Assembly (NCBI RefSeq): GCF_946480385.1 | Contig: NZ_CAMLJP010000013.1 | Location: forward strand, 1-64,000 | Length of the DNA: 64,000 nt | Direction: 5' to 3' | Source: an uncultured Azospirillum sp. | Lineage (GTDB): Bacteria; Pseudomonadota; Alphaproteobacteria; Azospirillales; Azospirillaceae | Part shown: positions 9,763-18,746 of the stretch, one piece after another | Layout of the letters: every line of letters starts with the position of its first letter | Position numbering within the stretch: the first letter of the stretch is position 1 | Position numbers and translations under genes: made by a program | The notes under the pieces: model-generated | The model's input: only the letters and a program-made list of their open reading frames with translations | Told to the model about the DNA's origin: nothing | Database searches by the model: none

Positions 9763-10161
9763 GATGCGTCGACTCCACACTTTAGCGTTTGCCTTCCATG
9801 GCCTTGCCCCGGCCCGCAACGGGAGGCCCGAATGGCCGATTCCGTCCGCAAGTTAGGGCTATCCATAATAGTGCAAGAATTTGCTCGGCTTGTCATGTGT
9901 CAGGTTGTTGCAGAGCGGAATGCTCTGCTTTGCTGGATTGTCATAGAAGGTAATTTACCGATATTCGATGAAAATAATTGGAAGTCCGCATATCCATCAA
10001 TATGACCTCATCGATGACGTGGACTTGCCCGGACAACCGGCTTTGGGATCGGATCGCGGGATCGACAAGGCATATGTGAAGAATTTTCGAAGTGTGTTTT
10101 GTAGGGGGGGAGCTGCCGCTTCAGGTTGCACCCTTCCGCGCGACTTCGGTCCCCAAGGTCC
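9763..10161. other. AT-richer junction between chromosome and the T6SS locus
   Basis: About 400 bases with clearly more A+T than either side (for example around 9940-10000 and 10070-10110). I see no recognisable gene, RNA, terminator or promoter apart from one weak small ORF. The composition shift beside a damaged HTH gene suggests an insertion or deletion scar at the left boundary of the T6SS locus. Confidence 0.5.
9832..10005 (+). CDS. Doubtful small ORF (57 residues)
   Basis: ATG at 9832 with GGGAGG five bases upstream, encoding MADSVRKLGL... and ending at 10005. It has no recognisable domain and different base composition from the surroundings. The ribosome site is the only support, and it may be a remnant of a mobile or accessory gene. 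Confidence 0.28.
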   Translation: MADSVRKLGLSIIVQEFARLVMCQVVAERNALLCWIVIEGNLPIFDENNWKSAYPSI

Positions 10162-10593
10162 TCAGCCGATGTTCTTGGACAGCAGGATCAGGTTCCGGTC
10201 GCCCTCGCGCCGGTAGCTGGCGCGGTCCATCGTCTTCTGGACCAGGAACACGCCCAGGCCGCCGACACGGCGGTCGTCGACGTCGCTGGTCAGGTCGGGC
10301 GGCGGGGCTTCGGCGAAGGGGTCAAAGGCGTCGGCATCGTCCTCCACCTCCGCCCTCAGCTCGGTGCCGTCCGCTTCCATCCGCACCCGTATCTCGTGCG
10401 GGCCAGCATCGCCATAACCATAGGACACGGTGTTGGTGATGAGTTCGTCGAAGCAGAGGTTGAATTTGAAGGCGAGGGCAGGGGGCAGGTCGTTGCGCTC
10501 GATGAACTCTTCCACCGCGGCGGCCAGCCGTTCCAGTTCGGACAGGTCGTTGCGCAGGACCATCTCCAGGCGGTTCGTCACGGTGTCGTTCAT
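10162..10593 (-). CDS. RsbW-like anti-sigma factor / serine kinase (HATPase_c_2)
   Basis: A 143-residue GHKL ATPase of the RsbW/SpoIIAB type. The N-box is FNLCFDELITNTVSYGY, G1 is a variant (DDADAFDP) and G2 is GGLGVFLVQKTMD. Such proteins bind and inhibit a sigma factor or other target and phosphorylate a STAS antagonist. It lies just after the Ser/Thr kinase gene on the same strand, so it is probably the last gene of the tssJ-tssL-tssM operon. The ATG at 10593 gives the family's usual length; in-frame ATGs at 10608 and 10620 are possible. A SpoIIE phosphatase and STAS protein lie at the far end of the T6SS locus. No sigma factor is in the window, so the target may be non-sigma. Confidence 0.82.
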   Translation of the reverse strand: MNDTVTNRLEMVLRNDLSELERLAAAVEEFIERNDLPPALAFKFNLCFDELITNTVSYGYGDAGPHEIRVRMEADGTELRAEVEDDADAFDPFAEAPPPDLTSDVDDRRVGGLGVFLVQKTMDRASYRREGDRNLILLSKNIG

Positions 10594-10628
10594 CCGCTCT
10601 GCCCCCATTCCGGCCCCCATTCCGCCCG

Positions 10629-12635
10629 CTATGCCGCCACGCCGGCCACTGCCCAGCGGCGCAGGGCCGTCAGGGCGATCCGCTCCACCTCGCTCCAGCC
10701 GAGCCCGCTCGCCATCTCCGCCAGCGCCACCAGACGGCTGCGGGCGCCGGCGTCGCCGACCGGCGCATTGCCCAGATCGGCGGTCAGCCCGGCAACGAGG
10801 CCATAGAGCATGGTCGACAGGCTGTGCATCAGCGTCGCGCAATCGGGCGCGGTCAGCCGGGTGGCGAACAGATAAAGCTGGCCGACGCCGCGCAGCCGGG
10901 CGGCGAAGCTCTCCGCCGTGCCGGCTCCAGTCGCGACCTCGCCGCGCAGCTCCTCCACCGACAGGCTGGCGAAGCGGCCGGCGGCGGCGATGAACTCCGC
11001 CACCGCGTCCTGGGGCAGGCCGCCGGTGGCATGGCCGCCGGTCTCGAACAGGCGCTGCGCCATGACGATCAGCTCCTCGATGTTGGCGAGGATGATGGCG
11101 ACGCCGAAACGGGCCAACCCGTCATTGCCGTCGGTGCAGGCGCGCAGGATCTGCGTCACCTTGCGGATGACCTGCACGGCGAACATCAGCATGGCACTGC
11201 GGCTCTGCGCCAGTTCGGCCTCGGCGCCCAGTTCCTCCAGCGCGTGCTGCAGGATCTCCAGACGCAGGAAGTCGAGCGACAGCATCTGGATGTCCGGGTT
11301 GTCGCCGTCCATCAGCACGCGGTTCAGCTCGCCGGAATAGAGGAAGAAGCGGCCGGACAGGTCGAAGGCGATGCGCGCCGCCGACATCTTCGCCCGGTCG
11401 GCCGCCGGCGTGCCGGCCAGCGCGCGGGTCATCGCCGCGAACAGCCGGACCATCGGCATCCAGTCGCGCCGCTGGCTGGCCGGGGCGGCGCGTGGCGCCG
11501 GGGTGGAGGCGACGATCAACTCGGTCAGCGGCTCGATCCCGGCGCCGAGCAGCACCGACTGCCAGCGCTGAACGTCGCCACCGCTGCCCGCCTGCCAGTC
11601 GGCCAGCATGTCCAGCAGCTCGGTCAGCTTGCGGGCGTCCAGCGGCTGGCCGGGGATGGCGCGCAGGGCAGTTTCCAGCGCCGCCGCCAGCGCATCGCGG
11701 TCGCGCATGGGGGCAACGGCCGGAACCTCCGCATTGAACAGGGTCAACTCGGCGGTGGGCACCGGCGCCTGCATGGTGCCGGCAACCACCAGCGCATGGC
11801 GCAACGCCTCGGCGAACTCCGCGGCACTGGCGTAACGGTCGGCCGGCGCCTTGGCCAGCGCCTTCAGGATCACCGTGTCGAAGGGCGGCGGCAGTTCCGG
11901 ATTGCCGTGCGACGGCGGCGGCGGCTCGACGAACAGGATCTGCTGCATCACCGTGGCGACGGAGCCGGAGAAGGGCCGCCGCTGCGCCAACAGGTAGTAG
12001 AGCACCACCCCGGCGGAGAACAGGTCGCTGCGCGCGTCGGCCTTCTCCCCGCGCAGCACCTCCGGTGCCATGTAGGCGGGGGTGCCCAGCAGGTCGCCGG
12101 CCTGGGTCAGGTCGGAGGAGGAGATTTGAGCGATGCCGAAATCGGCCAGCTTCGGGGTCAGGTCGTCCTGCACCACGATGTTGGCCGGCTTGATGTCGCG
12201 GTGGATGACGTTGCGGGCATGGGCGAAGGCCAGCGCGTCCAGCACCGCCGCCATCAGCGCGCCGCCCTGCTGCACCGACAGCGGTGTGTCGGCCTCCAGA
12301 TACTGTTTCAGCTCCTTGCCCTGGATCAGCTCCATGGCGAGGTAGGGGGCACCGCCCTGGGCGGCGTCCAGGGTGCCGTAATCATGGACGCGGACGATGT
12401 TGGGGTGGTCCAGCTTCAGCCCGATCTGCGCCTCCCGCCCGAAGCGGGCAAGCACGGCATTGCGCTCCGCCGCCGCCAGCAGTTCGGCGCGCAGCAGCTT
12501 CAGCGCGACCGGCTGTCCGGACCGCCCGTCGGTGGCGCGATAGACCACGCTCATCGCACCCTGGCCCAGCACCCCCTCGACCCGATAGGGGCCGATGGGG
12601 CCGGGAAGCACGCCGCCTACAGCGCCGTCGGGCAT
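10629..12635 (-). CDS. Serine/threonine protein kinase of the T6SS locus (PpkA-like)
   Basis: A 668-residue Hanks-type kinase. The Gly-rich loop GQGAMSVVY is at 24-32, the ATP Lys at 46, the catalytic HRD with Asp147, and the DFG Asp at 165. The remaining 400 residues form a helical region I cannot assign, with no clear membrane segment, unlike many PpkA kinases. The start at 12635 overlaps the end of tssM by 19 bases and has GGAGAG upstream, so the two genes are translationally coupled. Known T6SS kinases of this type phosphorylate an FHA protein to trigger assembly, and an FHA gene is present in the right arm. Confidence 0.88.
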   Translation of the reverse strand: MPDGAVGGVLPGPIGPYRVEGVLGQGAMSVVYRATDGRSGQPVALKLLRAELLAAAERNAVLARFGREAQIGLKLDHPNIVRVHDYGTLDAAQGGAPYLAMELIQGKELKQYLEADTPLSVQQGGALMAAVLDALAFAHARNVIHRDIKPANIVVQDDLTPKLADFGIAQISSSDLTQAGDLLGTPAYMAPEVLRGEKADARSDLFSAGVVLYYLLAQRRPFSGSVATVMQQILFVEPPPPSHGNPELPPPFDTVILKALAKAPADRYASAAEFAEALRHALVVAGTMQAPVPTAELTLFNAEVPAVAPMRDRDALAAALETALRAIPGQPLDARKLTELLDMLADWQAGSGGDVQRWQSVLLGAGIEPLTELIVASTPAPRAAPASQRRDWMPMVRLFAAMTRALAGTPAADRAKMSAARIAFDLSGRFFLYSGELNRVLMDGDNPDIQMLSLDFLRLEILQHALEELGAEAELAQSRSAMLMFAVQVIRKVTQILRACTDGNDGLARFGVAIILANIEELIVMAQRLFETGGHATGGLPQDAVAEFIAAAGRFASLSVEELRGEVATGAGTAESFAARLRGVGQLYLFATRLTAPDCATLMHSLSTMLYGLVAGLTADLGNAPVGDAGARSRLVALAEMASGLGWSEVERIALTALRRWAVAGVAA

Positions 12636-15600
12636 CGGAAACTCTCCAGCAGGTTCTTGCCGAATGGGTTGTTCACGCTGTCGGCCCGCAGGGCGAAGAC
12701 CGCCTTGCGGGTGCCCACCGTCACCGAGAAGGTGAAGCGGTCGGGCTGCGGCGTGGACTCCAGCTTGCCCTCGGCGAGGAAGTGGAACAAGGCCCAGGGA
12801 CCCTGGCGCGAGATGCCGGCCGGTTCGCCCGGCAGCGGCGGGCCGAAGCCGAGGCGCACGCTGCTGGTGCCCTCCGCCCCCGGCCATTTCATCACCTGCG
12901 GGCGCGGCGGGCCATGCTGGTAGATCAGCGTCTGGCCGTCGATGTCCATCGCCACCTGGGTCGCCTTGGCGTCCAGCTCCACCGGCGTGATCTCGAACAC
13001 CACCTTGGCGGCGGTCGCCCCGGCCGGGAACAGGCTGTCGCGGATGCGCGCCGCCCGCTCGAACTGGTCGAGCACGGCGGGCGGAATGCCCAGATCGACC
13101 TGATCCACCTTCTGCCAAACCCAGGGGCTGACCGTCATGTCGACGAAGGGGCGCAGGTTGGTGTTGAAGAACTGGTCGATCATGCCGCCCGGCGCGAACA
13201 GCTTGGCGAAATCGGCCGAGGTCACGTCGACCGGGCTGTTCGGCACCATGGGGAAGCGGTTGTCCAGCGCCGCCCGGCAGAAGGGCAGGACGGTGGACTG
13301 CCAAGCCTTGTTGATCTGCGCCCGCGCACCGCCGGCGCTGACCGTCGCCGCGCTCTGCGCCACGGTGGCGACCATGCCGCCTACCGGGTCGGGCAGGTCG
13401 CGGGCGAGGGTGCGCAGCTGCGCCGCCACCGCGCCCTTATCACCACCACCGGCCAGACCAGCCAGCAGCGCGCCGTTCTGGTCGGGCGCATTGGCGGCCC
13501 GCGCGATCTGCTGGTACAGCTCGCCCAGCAGCTTCAGCGAGTCGTCCAGCTTCGGCGGCGCCCCGCCTTCACCCTGCACCAGTTCGCGCAGGGCCTTGAA
13601 ATGATCGTTGATCGGTTGTCCCGGCGGCGGTCCCTCCGGCTGCAGCGAAACCCCGGCCAACCGCGCCAGATAAGCGGCGTTGGTGCCGGTGGAGTCCACC
13701 GCTTTCTCCGCGACCTGCGCCTGCTGCGCCACCCCGGCCAGCGGCCCGCCGGCCACCGGACCCTTGCCGTCCGCCGGCTTGTCGCCATTGGGCTTGTCGG
13801 CCGGGCCGGGCGCCAGCGTGGTCTGCCGCACCATGGCGGTCAGCCACAGCTTCAGCGGCGATTGCGGGCCGGACAGCGTGTTCAGCACGTCGGCCGCCTG
13901 ATTGAGGCTGCGCAAGGGCACGATCACCACGTCGCCCAGCATCTCGTCCCACTGGCGGGCGTAGCGGTCGAGATAGACGGCGAGGATGCCCTGTTCCAGC
14001 CGCTGTGCGCTGGCGACCGCCTGCGGTCCGCTGCTCGGCTGGCCCAGCACCCAGTTCTCGGCCACCAGTGCCTTGGCGACCTTGGGCAGCGCCGGCAGCA
14101 CCGCCTTGTGGAAACCGTCATAGGTGTAGAGGCCGGGGACGCCGTCCGACAGCGGCTTGCCCGACGGGCGGATCAGCACCCGGCCGGCCAGCGGCCCGGC
14201 ATTGTCGACCAGCCGCCAGTCGGCCAGCGCCTGGATCTCCGGACGGTCGCGCAGGATGGCGAAGCCGCGTTCGGCCAGCGGGTAGTTGGTCAGGCTCTGC
14301 CGCGCCTCCTCGACCAGCGCCTCGTCCAGCGGCATGGTGGGCATCGGGGCGGCCAGCATCGCGTCCAGATGGGTGCGCAGGTCGCGCCGCAAGCCGTCAT
14401 AGGCCGGGCCGGGCAGCGACGCTATCCAGTCCAGCGCCATCCAGTCCGACACCAGCGCCTTGTCCATCGGCCCCTTGCCGGCCAGCATCAGATAGACCTT
14501 CAGCGCCTGGAACAGATACTCGGGCCGGCCGCGCTCGTGGCGCAGCTGCCCTTCCACCCGCAGGAAGACGCGGGGCAGCAGCACGGCATTCAGGGCACGG
14601 CCATAGACCGTCCCGCTCTGCCGGCCGAGCCGATCGCCCTGATACAGGCCGCCGGTCATCTCCAGCGGCGGCGGCTCGGTCCAGCCGGCGGGGATGGCGC
14701 GCAGCGTGTTCAGCGGCGGCACGATGGTGATGAAATCGGTGTCGTCCACCTTGGTCAGCGACCGCGGCGTGGTGGCCAGCGGCTCCAGCTCCGCCTGCGC
14801 CTTGGCGGCGGCGGCATCGACCCCGGCGACCAGGGCGGCATTGCCGGTGAAGCTGTTGGCCCAGAAGGCGGCGACCGCCAGCCCGGCCAGCAGCATCGCC
14901 GCCATCGCCCCGCCGCGCAGCAGGCGCTGCCGCCGCTCCAGCCCGCTGTCGGCGCCGACCAGCCCGGCCTCGGCGAACACCACCTCGCGCAGGGTGCGGG
15001 TCAGGAAGAAACTGCGTCCGCCGCTGGCCACCGGCAGCACCGGCCGTTCCAGCCCGAAGGACCCCGCCACCATTTCCGACAGCCGGTCCACCGGCGCGCC
15101 GTCCTGGGTGCCGCTGGTCAGATAGACGCCGCGCAGCAGTGCCCGTTCCTCATAGCGGTTGGGCTCGAAGATCACCATCAGCAGGTCGGCGATGGCCGGC
15201 TTCAGGGCGGCGATCTGCGCCGGGAACAGGGTGTCGAGCGAGCGGCGCTGGATGTCGGATTCGCCATGGACGCGGTCCAGCACGCGGCGGGCGATCCGCC
15301 CAGTCAGCGCGTCGAACTCCTCGCCGAAGCGGTAGACCGGGGCGTCGTCGCCCTTCCGGCCGTCGTCCAGCGGGAAGGTGACGCCCCAGACCTGCTCGCG
15401 CTCCTCGCGGCTGAGGTCATCGAAGAACTCGGCGAAGCCGGCGATCAGGTCGGCCTTGGTCAGCAGCACATAGACCGGCACGCGCGACCCGACCTGTCCG
15501 CGCAGCTCCTTCAGCCGCAGCTTCAGCTGTTCGGCATGACCCTTGCGCTCCGGCTCGCTCCAGGCGGCAAGCTCGGCAAGGCTGACGGCCAGCAGGATGC

Positions 15601-16273
15601 CGTTGACCGGCTGGCGCGGACGGTGGCGCTTCAGCAGGGCGATGAAGTTCTTCCACACCTTGCCGTCGATGGCCGGCTGGCTGTCCTGGGTGATGTAGCG
15701 GCCGGCGGTGTCGATCAGCACCGCCTCGTCGGTGAACCACCAGTCGCAGTTGCGGGTGCCGCCGACGTCGCGCAGCGCCGCCCGCCCCATCTCCGCCGCC
15801 AGCGGGAAACGAAGGCCGGAATTGGCCAGCGCCGTCGTCTTGCCCGCCCCCGGTGCGCCGATCAGCAGATACCAGGGCAATTGGTAGAGATAGCGCTGCC
15901 CCCATTTGCCGCCGAAGCGCGCCTTGCGCAGCTGGTCCAGCGCCTCGCGCAGGCGGCCGCGCAGCAGGTCGGTCTCCTGGCCGACGGCCTCGGAATCGGG
16001 ATCGCCCTTGGCCACCGGCGTCGCCTTGGTCAGCGCCTGCACCATGCGGTCGTTGGCGCTTCGGTGGCGGTACAGCGACCACTGCATCGCCAGCGCCCAC
16101 ACCAGCAGGATGCCGAACACCACCGCCAGCCGGATGGTCGCATCCTCCAGCGGGAAGGCGCCGGACACGGCGACGAGCGGCCCCAGGAACCAGACGATGG
16201 CGCCCAGGCACAGCGCCGCGACCAGCGTCAGGAACCAGCGGGAGATCAGGGCGGAGAGGATGGATTTCAGCAT
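12617..16273 (-). CDS. tssM: T6SS inner-membrane protein TssM (IcmF)
   Basis: A 1218-residue IcmF family protein, the core of the T6SS membrane complex that spans the envelope with TssL and TssJ. Two membrane helices lie near residues 10-32 and 46-65. The cytoplasmic part has a Walker A motif GAPGAGKT at 139-146 and DTAGRY as switch region. A third helix near residue 450 precedes the long periplasmic part. The length is normal. The ATG at 16273 follows the tssL stop by 17 bases. With the Walker motif intact it should be an NTP-binding TssM. Confidence 0.95.
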   Translation of the reverse strand: MLKSILSALISRWFLTLVAALCLGAIVWFLGPLVAVSGAFPLEDATIRLAVVFGILLVWALAMQWSLYRHRSANDRMVQALTKATPVAKGDPDSEAVGQETDLLRGRLREALDQLRKARFGGKWGQRYLYQLPWYLLIGAPGAGKTTALANSGLRFPLAAEMGRAALRDVGGTRNCDWWFTDEAVLIDTAGRYITQDSQPAIDGKVWKNFIALLKRHRPRQPVNGILLAVSLAELAAWSEPERKGHAEQLKLRLKELRGQVGSRVPVYVLLTKADLIAGFAEFFDDLSREEREQVWGVTFPLDDGRKGDDAPVYRFGEEFDALTGRIARRVLDRVHGESDIQRRSLDTLFPAQIAALKPAIADLLMVIFEPNRYEERALLRGVYLTSGTQDGAPVDRLSEMVAGSFGLERPVLPVASGGRSFFLTRTLREVVFAEAGLVGADSGLERRQRLLRGGAMAAMLLAGLAVAAFWANSFTGNAALVAGVDAAAAKAQAELEPLATTPRSLTKVDDTDFITIVPPLNTLRAIPAGWTEPPPLEMTGGLYQGDRLGRQSGTVYGRALNAVLLPRVFLRVEGQLRHERGRPEYLFQALKVYLMLAGKGPMDKALVSDWMALDWIASLPGPAYDGLRRDLRTHLDAMLAAPMPTMPLDEALVEEARQSLTNYPLAERGFAILRDRPEIQALADWRLVDNAGPLAGRVLIRPSGKPLSDGVPGLYTYDGFHKAVLPALPKVAKALVAENWVLGQPSSGPQAVASAQRLEQGILAVYLDRYARQWDEMLGDVVIVPLRSLNQAADVLNTLSGPQSPLKLWLTAMVRQTTLAPGPADKPNGDKPADGKGPVAGGPLAGVAQQAQVAEKAVDSTGTNAAYLARLAGVSLQPEGPPPGQPINDHFKALRELVQGEGGAPPKLDDSLKLLGELYQQIARAANAPDQNGALLAGLAGGGDKGAVAAQLRTLARDLPDPVGGMVATVAQSAATVSAGGARAQINKAWQSTVLPFCRAALDNRFPMVPNSPVDVTSADFAKLFAPGGMIDQFFNTNLRPFVDMTVSPWVWQKVDQVDLGIPPAVLDQFERAARIRDSLFPAGATAAKVVFEITPVELDAKATQVAMDIDGQTLIYQHGPPRPQVMKWPGAEGTSSVRLGFGPPLPGEPAGISRQGPWALFHFLAEGKLESTPQPDRFTFSVTVGTRKAVFALRADSVNNPFGKNLLESFRCPTAL

Positions 16274-16290
16274 CGGTGTTCCGCCATCGG

Positions 16291-17808
16291 TCAGGGCGCC
16301 AGCACGATGTCGACGCGCCGGTTGGCCTGCCGGCCCTCCGCCGTCGTGTTGGGGGCGATCGGGTCGGTGTCGCCGCGCCCTTCGGCGCTCAAGCGGCTCC
16401 CACCGTCCTTTGCGGCGTCGGCGCCCAGAATCTCGGTCATCAGCCTCTGCACCTTGTCGGCCCGCGCCTCCGACAATTCCTGGTTGGACGGGTAGCGCAG
16501 CGAACGGATGGCGACGCTGTCGGTGTTGCCGATCACGGCGATCCGGCCCTTCTCGGGACGCAGCGCCTCGGCCACATGCTTGAACACCTCGACATAGCGC
16601 GGTTCGATGCGGTCGCTGCCCGACGCGAAGACGTTCAGGCGGGTGCGGACCAGCACGCGGCCGTCGGTGCCGCCGCTGACCTCGACCAGCCCCGCCTTGA
16701 TGTCGGCGGCCAGCGCCGCGGCGACGCGGTCGGCGACGGTCCGGCTGGGCGGCGGGGCGGGCAGGGTGGCCGGCGCCTCGATCCGCACGACCTGCACCGG
16801 CTTGTCCGGGATCAGCCCGGCCAGCCGGCGATAGGCGGCATCGGAGTGGTCGGCGAGCGCGAAGACGAACCAGGCATAGAGTGCCGCCAGCAGCGCCACG
16901 ATCATCACCGCCGGAACCCACAGCGGGATGGTGGCCGCCAGCGGGCGGAAGCCGTCGGCCTGCCCGCGCCAATGCGGCGACAGGTCGCGTTCCGCCTCGC
17001 CGCGCTGCTTGCGGATGACGCGGTACAGCCGGTCACGCAGCTTCGCCAGATCGCTGTAGCCGCGCTGCATGACGCGGAACTTGCCCTCGAACCCCAGCGA
17101 AACGCAGAGGTAGAACAGCTCCAGCTCCATCAGGTGGCGGTCGGGCGCATCGGCCATCTGGTCGAGCAGGTCGAAGAAGCGCTCGCCGCCCCAGGTTTCC
17201 TTCTGGATGGTGGAGACCATGCTCTTGTGCGCCCACAGGCTCTGGCTGCCCCAGGGAGTCGCCAGCACCACGTCGTCGACCGTGGCGCACAGCGCATAGC
17301 CGGCGTTGCGGATCTGGGCGGCGGGCAGGCCGGCACGCACCGTCGCCGCCTCGAACCGCTGCATCTCCGCGATTACCCGCTCGCGCAGGGACTCCACGTC
17401 GCGGTGCTGGGGAAGGTCGCGCACCCGCACGACCATTGCCAGGATGGGCGCTGCGGCGGTGACCAGCGGGTTGTCGCTGACCGCCGTCAGCGCCGTCAGC
17501 GCCGCGTCGTCCAGCGGCCGGAAGCCGGGGGAGAACGGCGCCTGGACGGGGGCGGACGCGGGTGTCGGCGCGGCAGACGGCTTGGCCGATGCGAAGGCAG
17601 GCGGCGAGAAGGCTGCCGGAGCGGGGGCGGTGGAAAAGGACGGGGCGCCCTGGCCGAAGGCGGGCGGCACCAGCCCGGCCGCCGGAGCGGCGGCAGGAGC
17701 GCCGGACGGCGCGGCCGGGCGCTGGAACGCCATCGGCTGCATCACCGTGGCGTCGATGTCGTCCGGTTCGTCGAACGGGTTTTTGTCTGGCGGCGGCCGG
17801 ACGCTCAT
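16291..17808 (-). CDS. tssL: T6SS membrane protein TssL (DotU) with OmpA domain
   Basis: A 505-residue extended TssL. Residues 1-95 are a Pro/Ala-rich linker. The cytoplasmic DotU domain spans about 100-290, one membrane helix lies near 297-320 (VPAVMIVALLAALYAWFVF), and the C terminus from about 370 is an OmpA/MotB peptidoglycan-binding domain (NTDSVAIRS, RADKVQRLM, GRGDTDPIAPN, RRVDIVL). Such evolved TssL proteins anchor the complex to the cell wall. Its ATG overlaps the tssJ stop in an ATGA arrangement. Confidence 0.95.
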   Translation of the reverse strand: MSVRPPPDKNPFDEPDDIDATVMQPMAFQRPAAPSGAPAAAPAAGLVPPAFGQGAPSFSTAPAPAAFSPPAFASAKPSAAPTPASAPVQAPFSPGFRPLDDAALTALTAVSDNPLVTAAAPILAMVVRVRDLPQHRDVESLRERVIAEMQRFEAATVRAGLPAAQIRNAGYALCATVDDVVLATPWGSQSLWAHKSMVSTIQKETWGGERFFDLLDQMADAPDRHLMELELFYLCVSLGFEGKFRVMQRGYSDLAKLRDRLYRVIRKQRGEAERDLSPHWRGQADGFRPLAATIPLWVPAVMIVALLAALYAWFVFALADHSDAAYRRLAGLIPDKPVQVVRIEAPATLPAPPPSRTVADRVAAALAADIKAGLVEVSGGTDGRVLVRTRLNVFASGSDRIEPRYVEVFKHVAEALRPEKGRIAVIGNTDSVAIRSLRYPSNQELSEARADKVQRLMTEILGADAAKDGGSRLSAEGRGDTDPIAPNTTAEGRQANRRVDIVLAP

Positions 17809-18503
17809 GACGGCCCCTTCACGATCAGGTTGTGCGTGGCGGCGGGCGGCTGGTCGGTGGAGACCTTCGGCGCGGGTTCAGCCTTCTCGGCCTTGGGCGC
17901 ATCGGCCTTCGGCTTCTCGGCCTCCGGCTTTTCGGCATCGGGCTTGTCCGCGTCGGGCTTGTCGCCCTCGGCCTCGCCGTCGGCGGCGGTCGCATCGCCG
18001 TCCTCGCCATCCTGCCGGACCAGCGTGATGGTGCTGCCCTTGGCGGTCAGGACGAAATTGTTCGCCTTGTTCGGCTCGACCGGCTGCAGGGCGCGCCAGC
18101 CGGCTTCCTCATAGGCGCGGAATCCGGCGGCGACGGCCAGCGTCTTGACGTCCGGCTTGGGCTGGATCGTCACGGACTGCTTGTTGTCGGGCTGCACCGC
18201 CAGCTCCTGCCGGTCGAGCAGGGTGGGGCCGAGCGTCGCCTTGTCCTGGTCCATGACCTGGAAGAAATCGGCATTGGCGAAGGCGTCGCTGGGGCCGAGC
18301 TGGTAGAGCCGCAGCATCACCGGCGACGGCCGGCCGCTGGGATCGGGGTTCAGCGCCTTCGCCCCCACTACCGTCAGCCGGATGGTGGTCGGCGGCGGCG
18401 GTTTCGGGGCGGACGAGCATGCGGCCAGCGCCAGCGCTGCGGCCAGGGCGGCAGCGGACCATGTCGTCTTCCGGATCCGCATCCAGCCGGCAATCCTCTG
18501 CAT
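17805..18503 (-). CDS. tssJ: T6SS outer-membrane lipoprotein TssJ
   Basis: A 232-residue lipoprotein with signal peptide and lipobox LALAAC (lipid-modified Cys at 29). The mature domain (IRLTVVGAKALNPD, VMLRLYQLGPSDAF, AFRAYEEAGWRA) is the TssJ/VasD fold that links TssM to the outer membrane. An unusual Asp/Lys/Ala/Glu-rich repetitive tail (DKPDAEKPEAEKP type) makes it longer than most TssJ proteins. The ATG at 18503 has AGGGGAAAGG upstream. It is the first gene of the left minus-strand operon. Confidence 0.92.
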   Translation of the reverse strand: MQRIAGWMRIRKTTWSAAALAAALALAACSSAPKPPPPTTIRLTVVGAKALNPDPSGRPSPVMLRLYQLGPSDAFANADFFQVMDQDKATLGPTLLDRQELAVQPDNKQSVTIQPKPDVKTLAVAAGFRAYEEAGWRALQPVEPNKANNFVLTAKGSTITLVRQDGEDGDATAADGEAEGDKPDADKPDAEKPEAEKPKADAPKAEKAEPAPKVSTDQPPAATHNLIVKGPS

Positions 18504-18746
18504 CACCACACCTTTCCCCTTATACGTTCGGGTATAGCAGGGCACGAATGGATGGTCATCCCTAACCAAAGGCGCCGGCGTGACAATTCCTCGACCGCCG
18601 GCTGGAGAGGTTGAACCGGGGTCGCCAGCGGGACAGACTCGGGGCAGGGGGACGGTCCACAACGCTGCGGCGAACGGAATAAAGCTGCTTCGCGCGCTGT
18701 TGGTGGTGCGGATCCTCGGGGGACAATCAACGAAGGTACCGATGCC

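Noticed and set aside
10629..13304. A longer version of the Ser/Thr kinase starting at 13304
   Set aside because: The extra 223 residues are tssM read in another frame. The kinase fold and a ribosome site support the start at 12635.
12284..16495. A 1403-codon plus-strand open frame opposite tssM
   Set aside because: Shadow of the real tssM and kinase genes; low-complexity translation without any recognisable fold.
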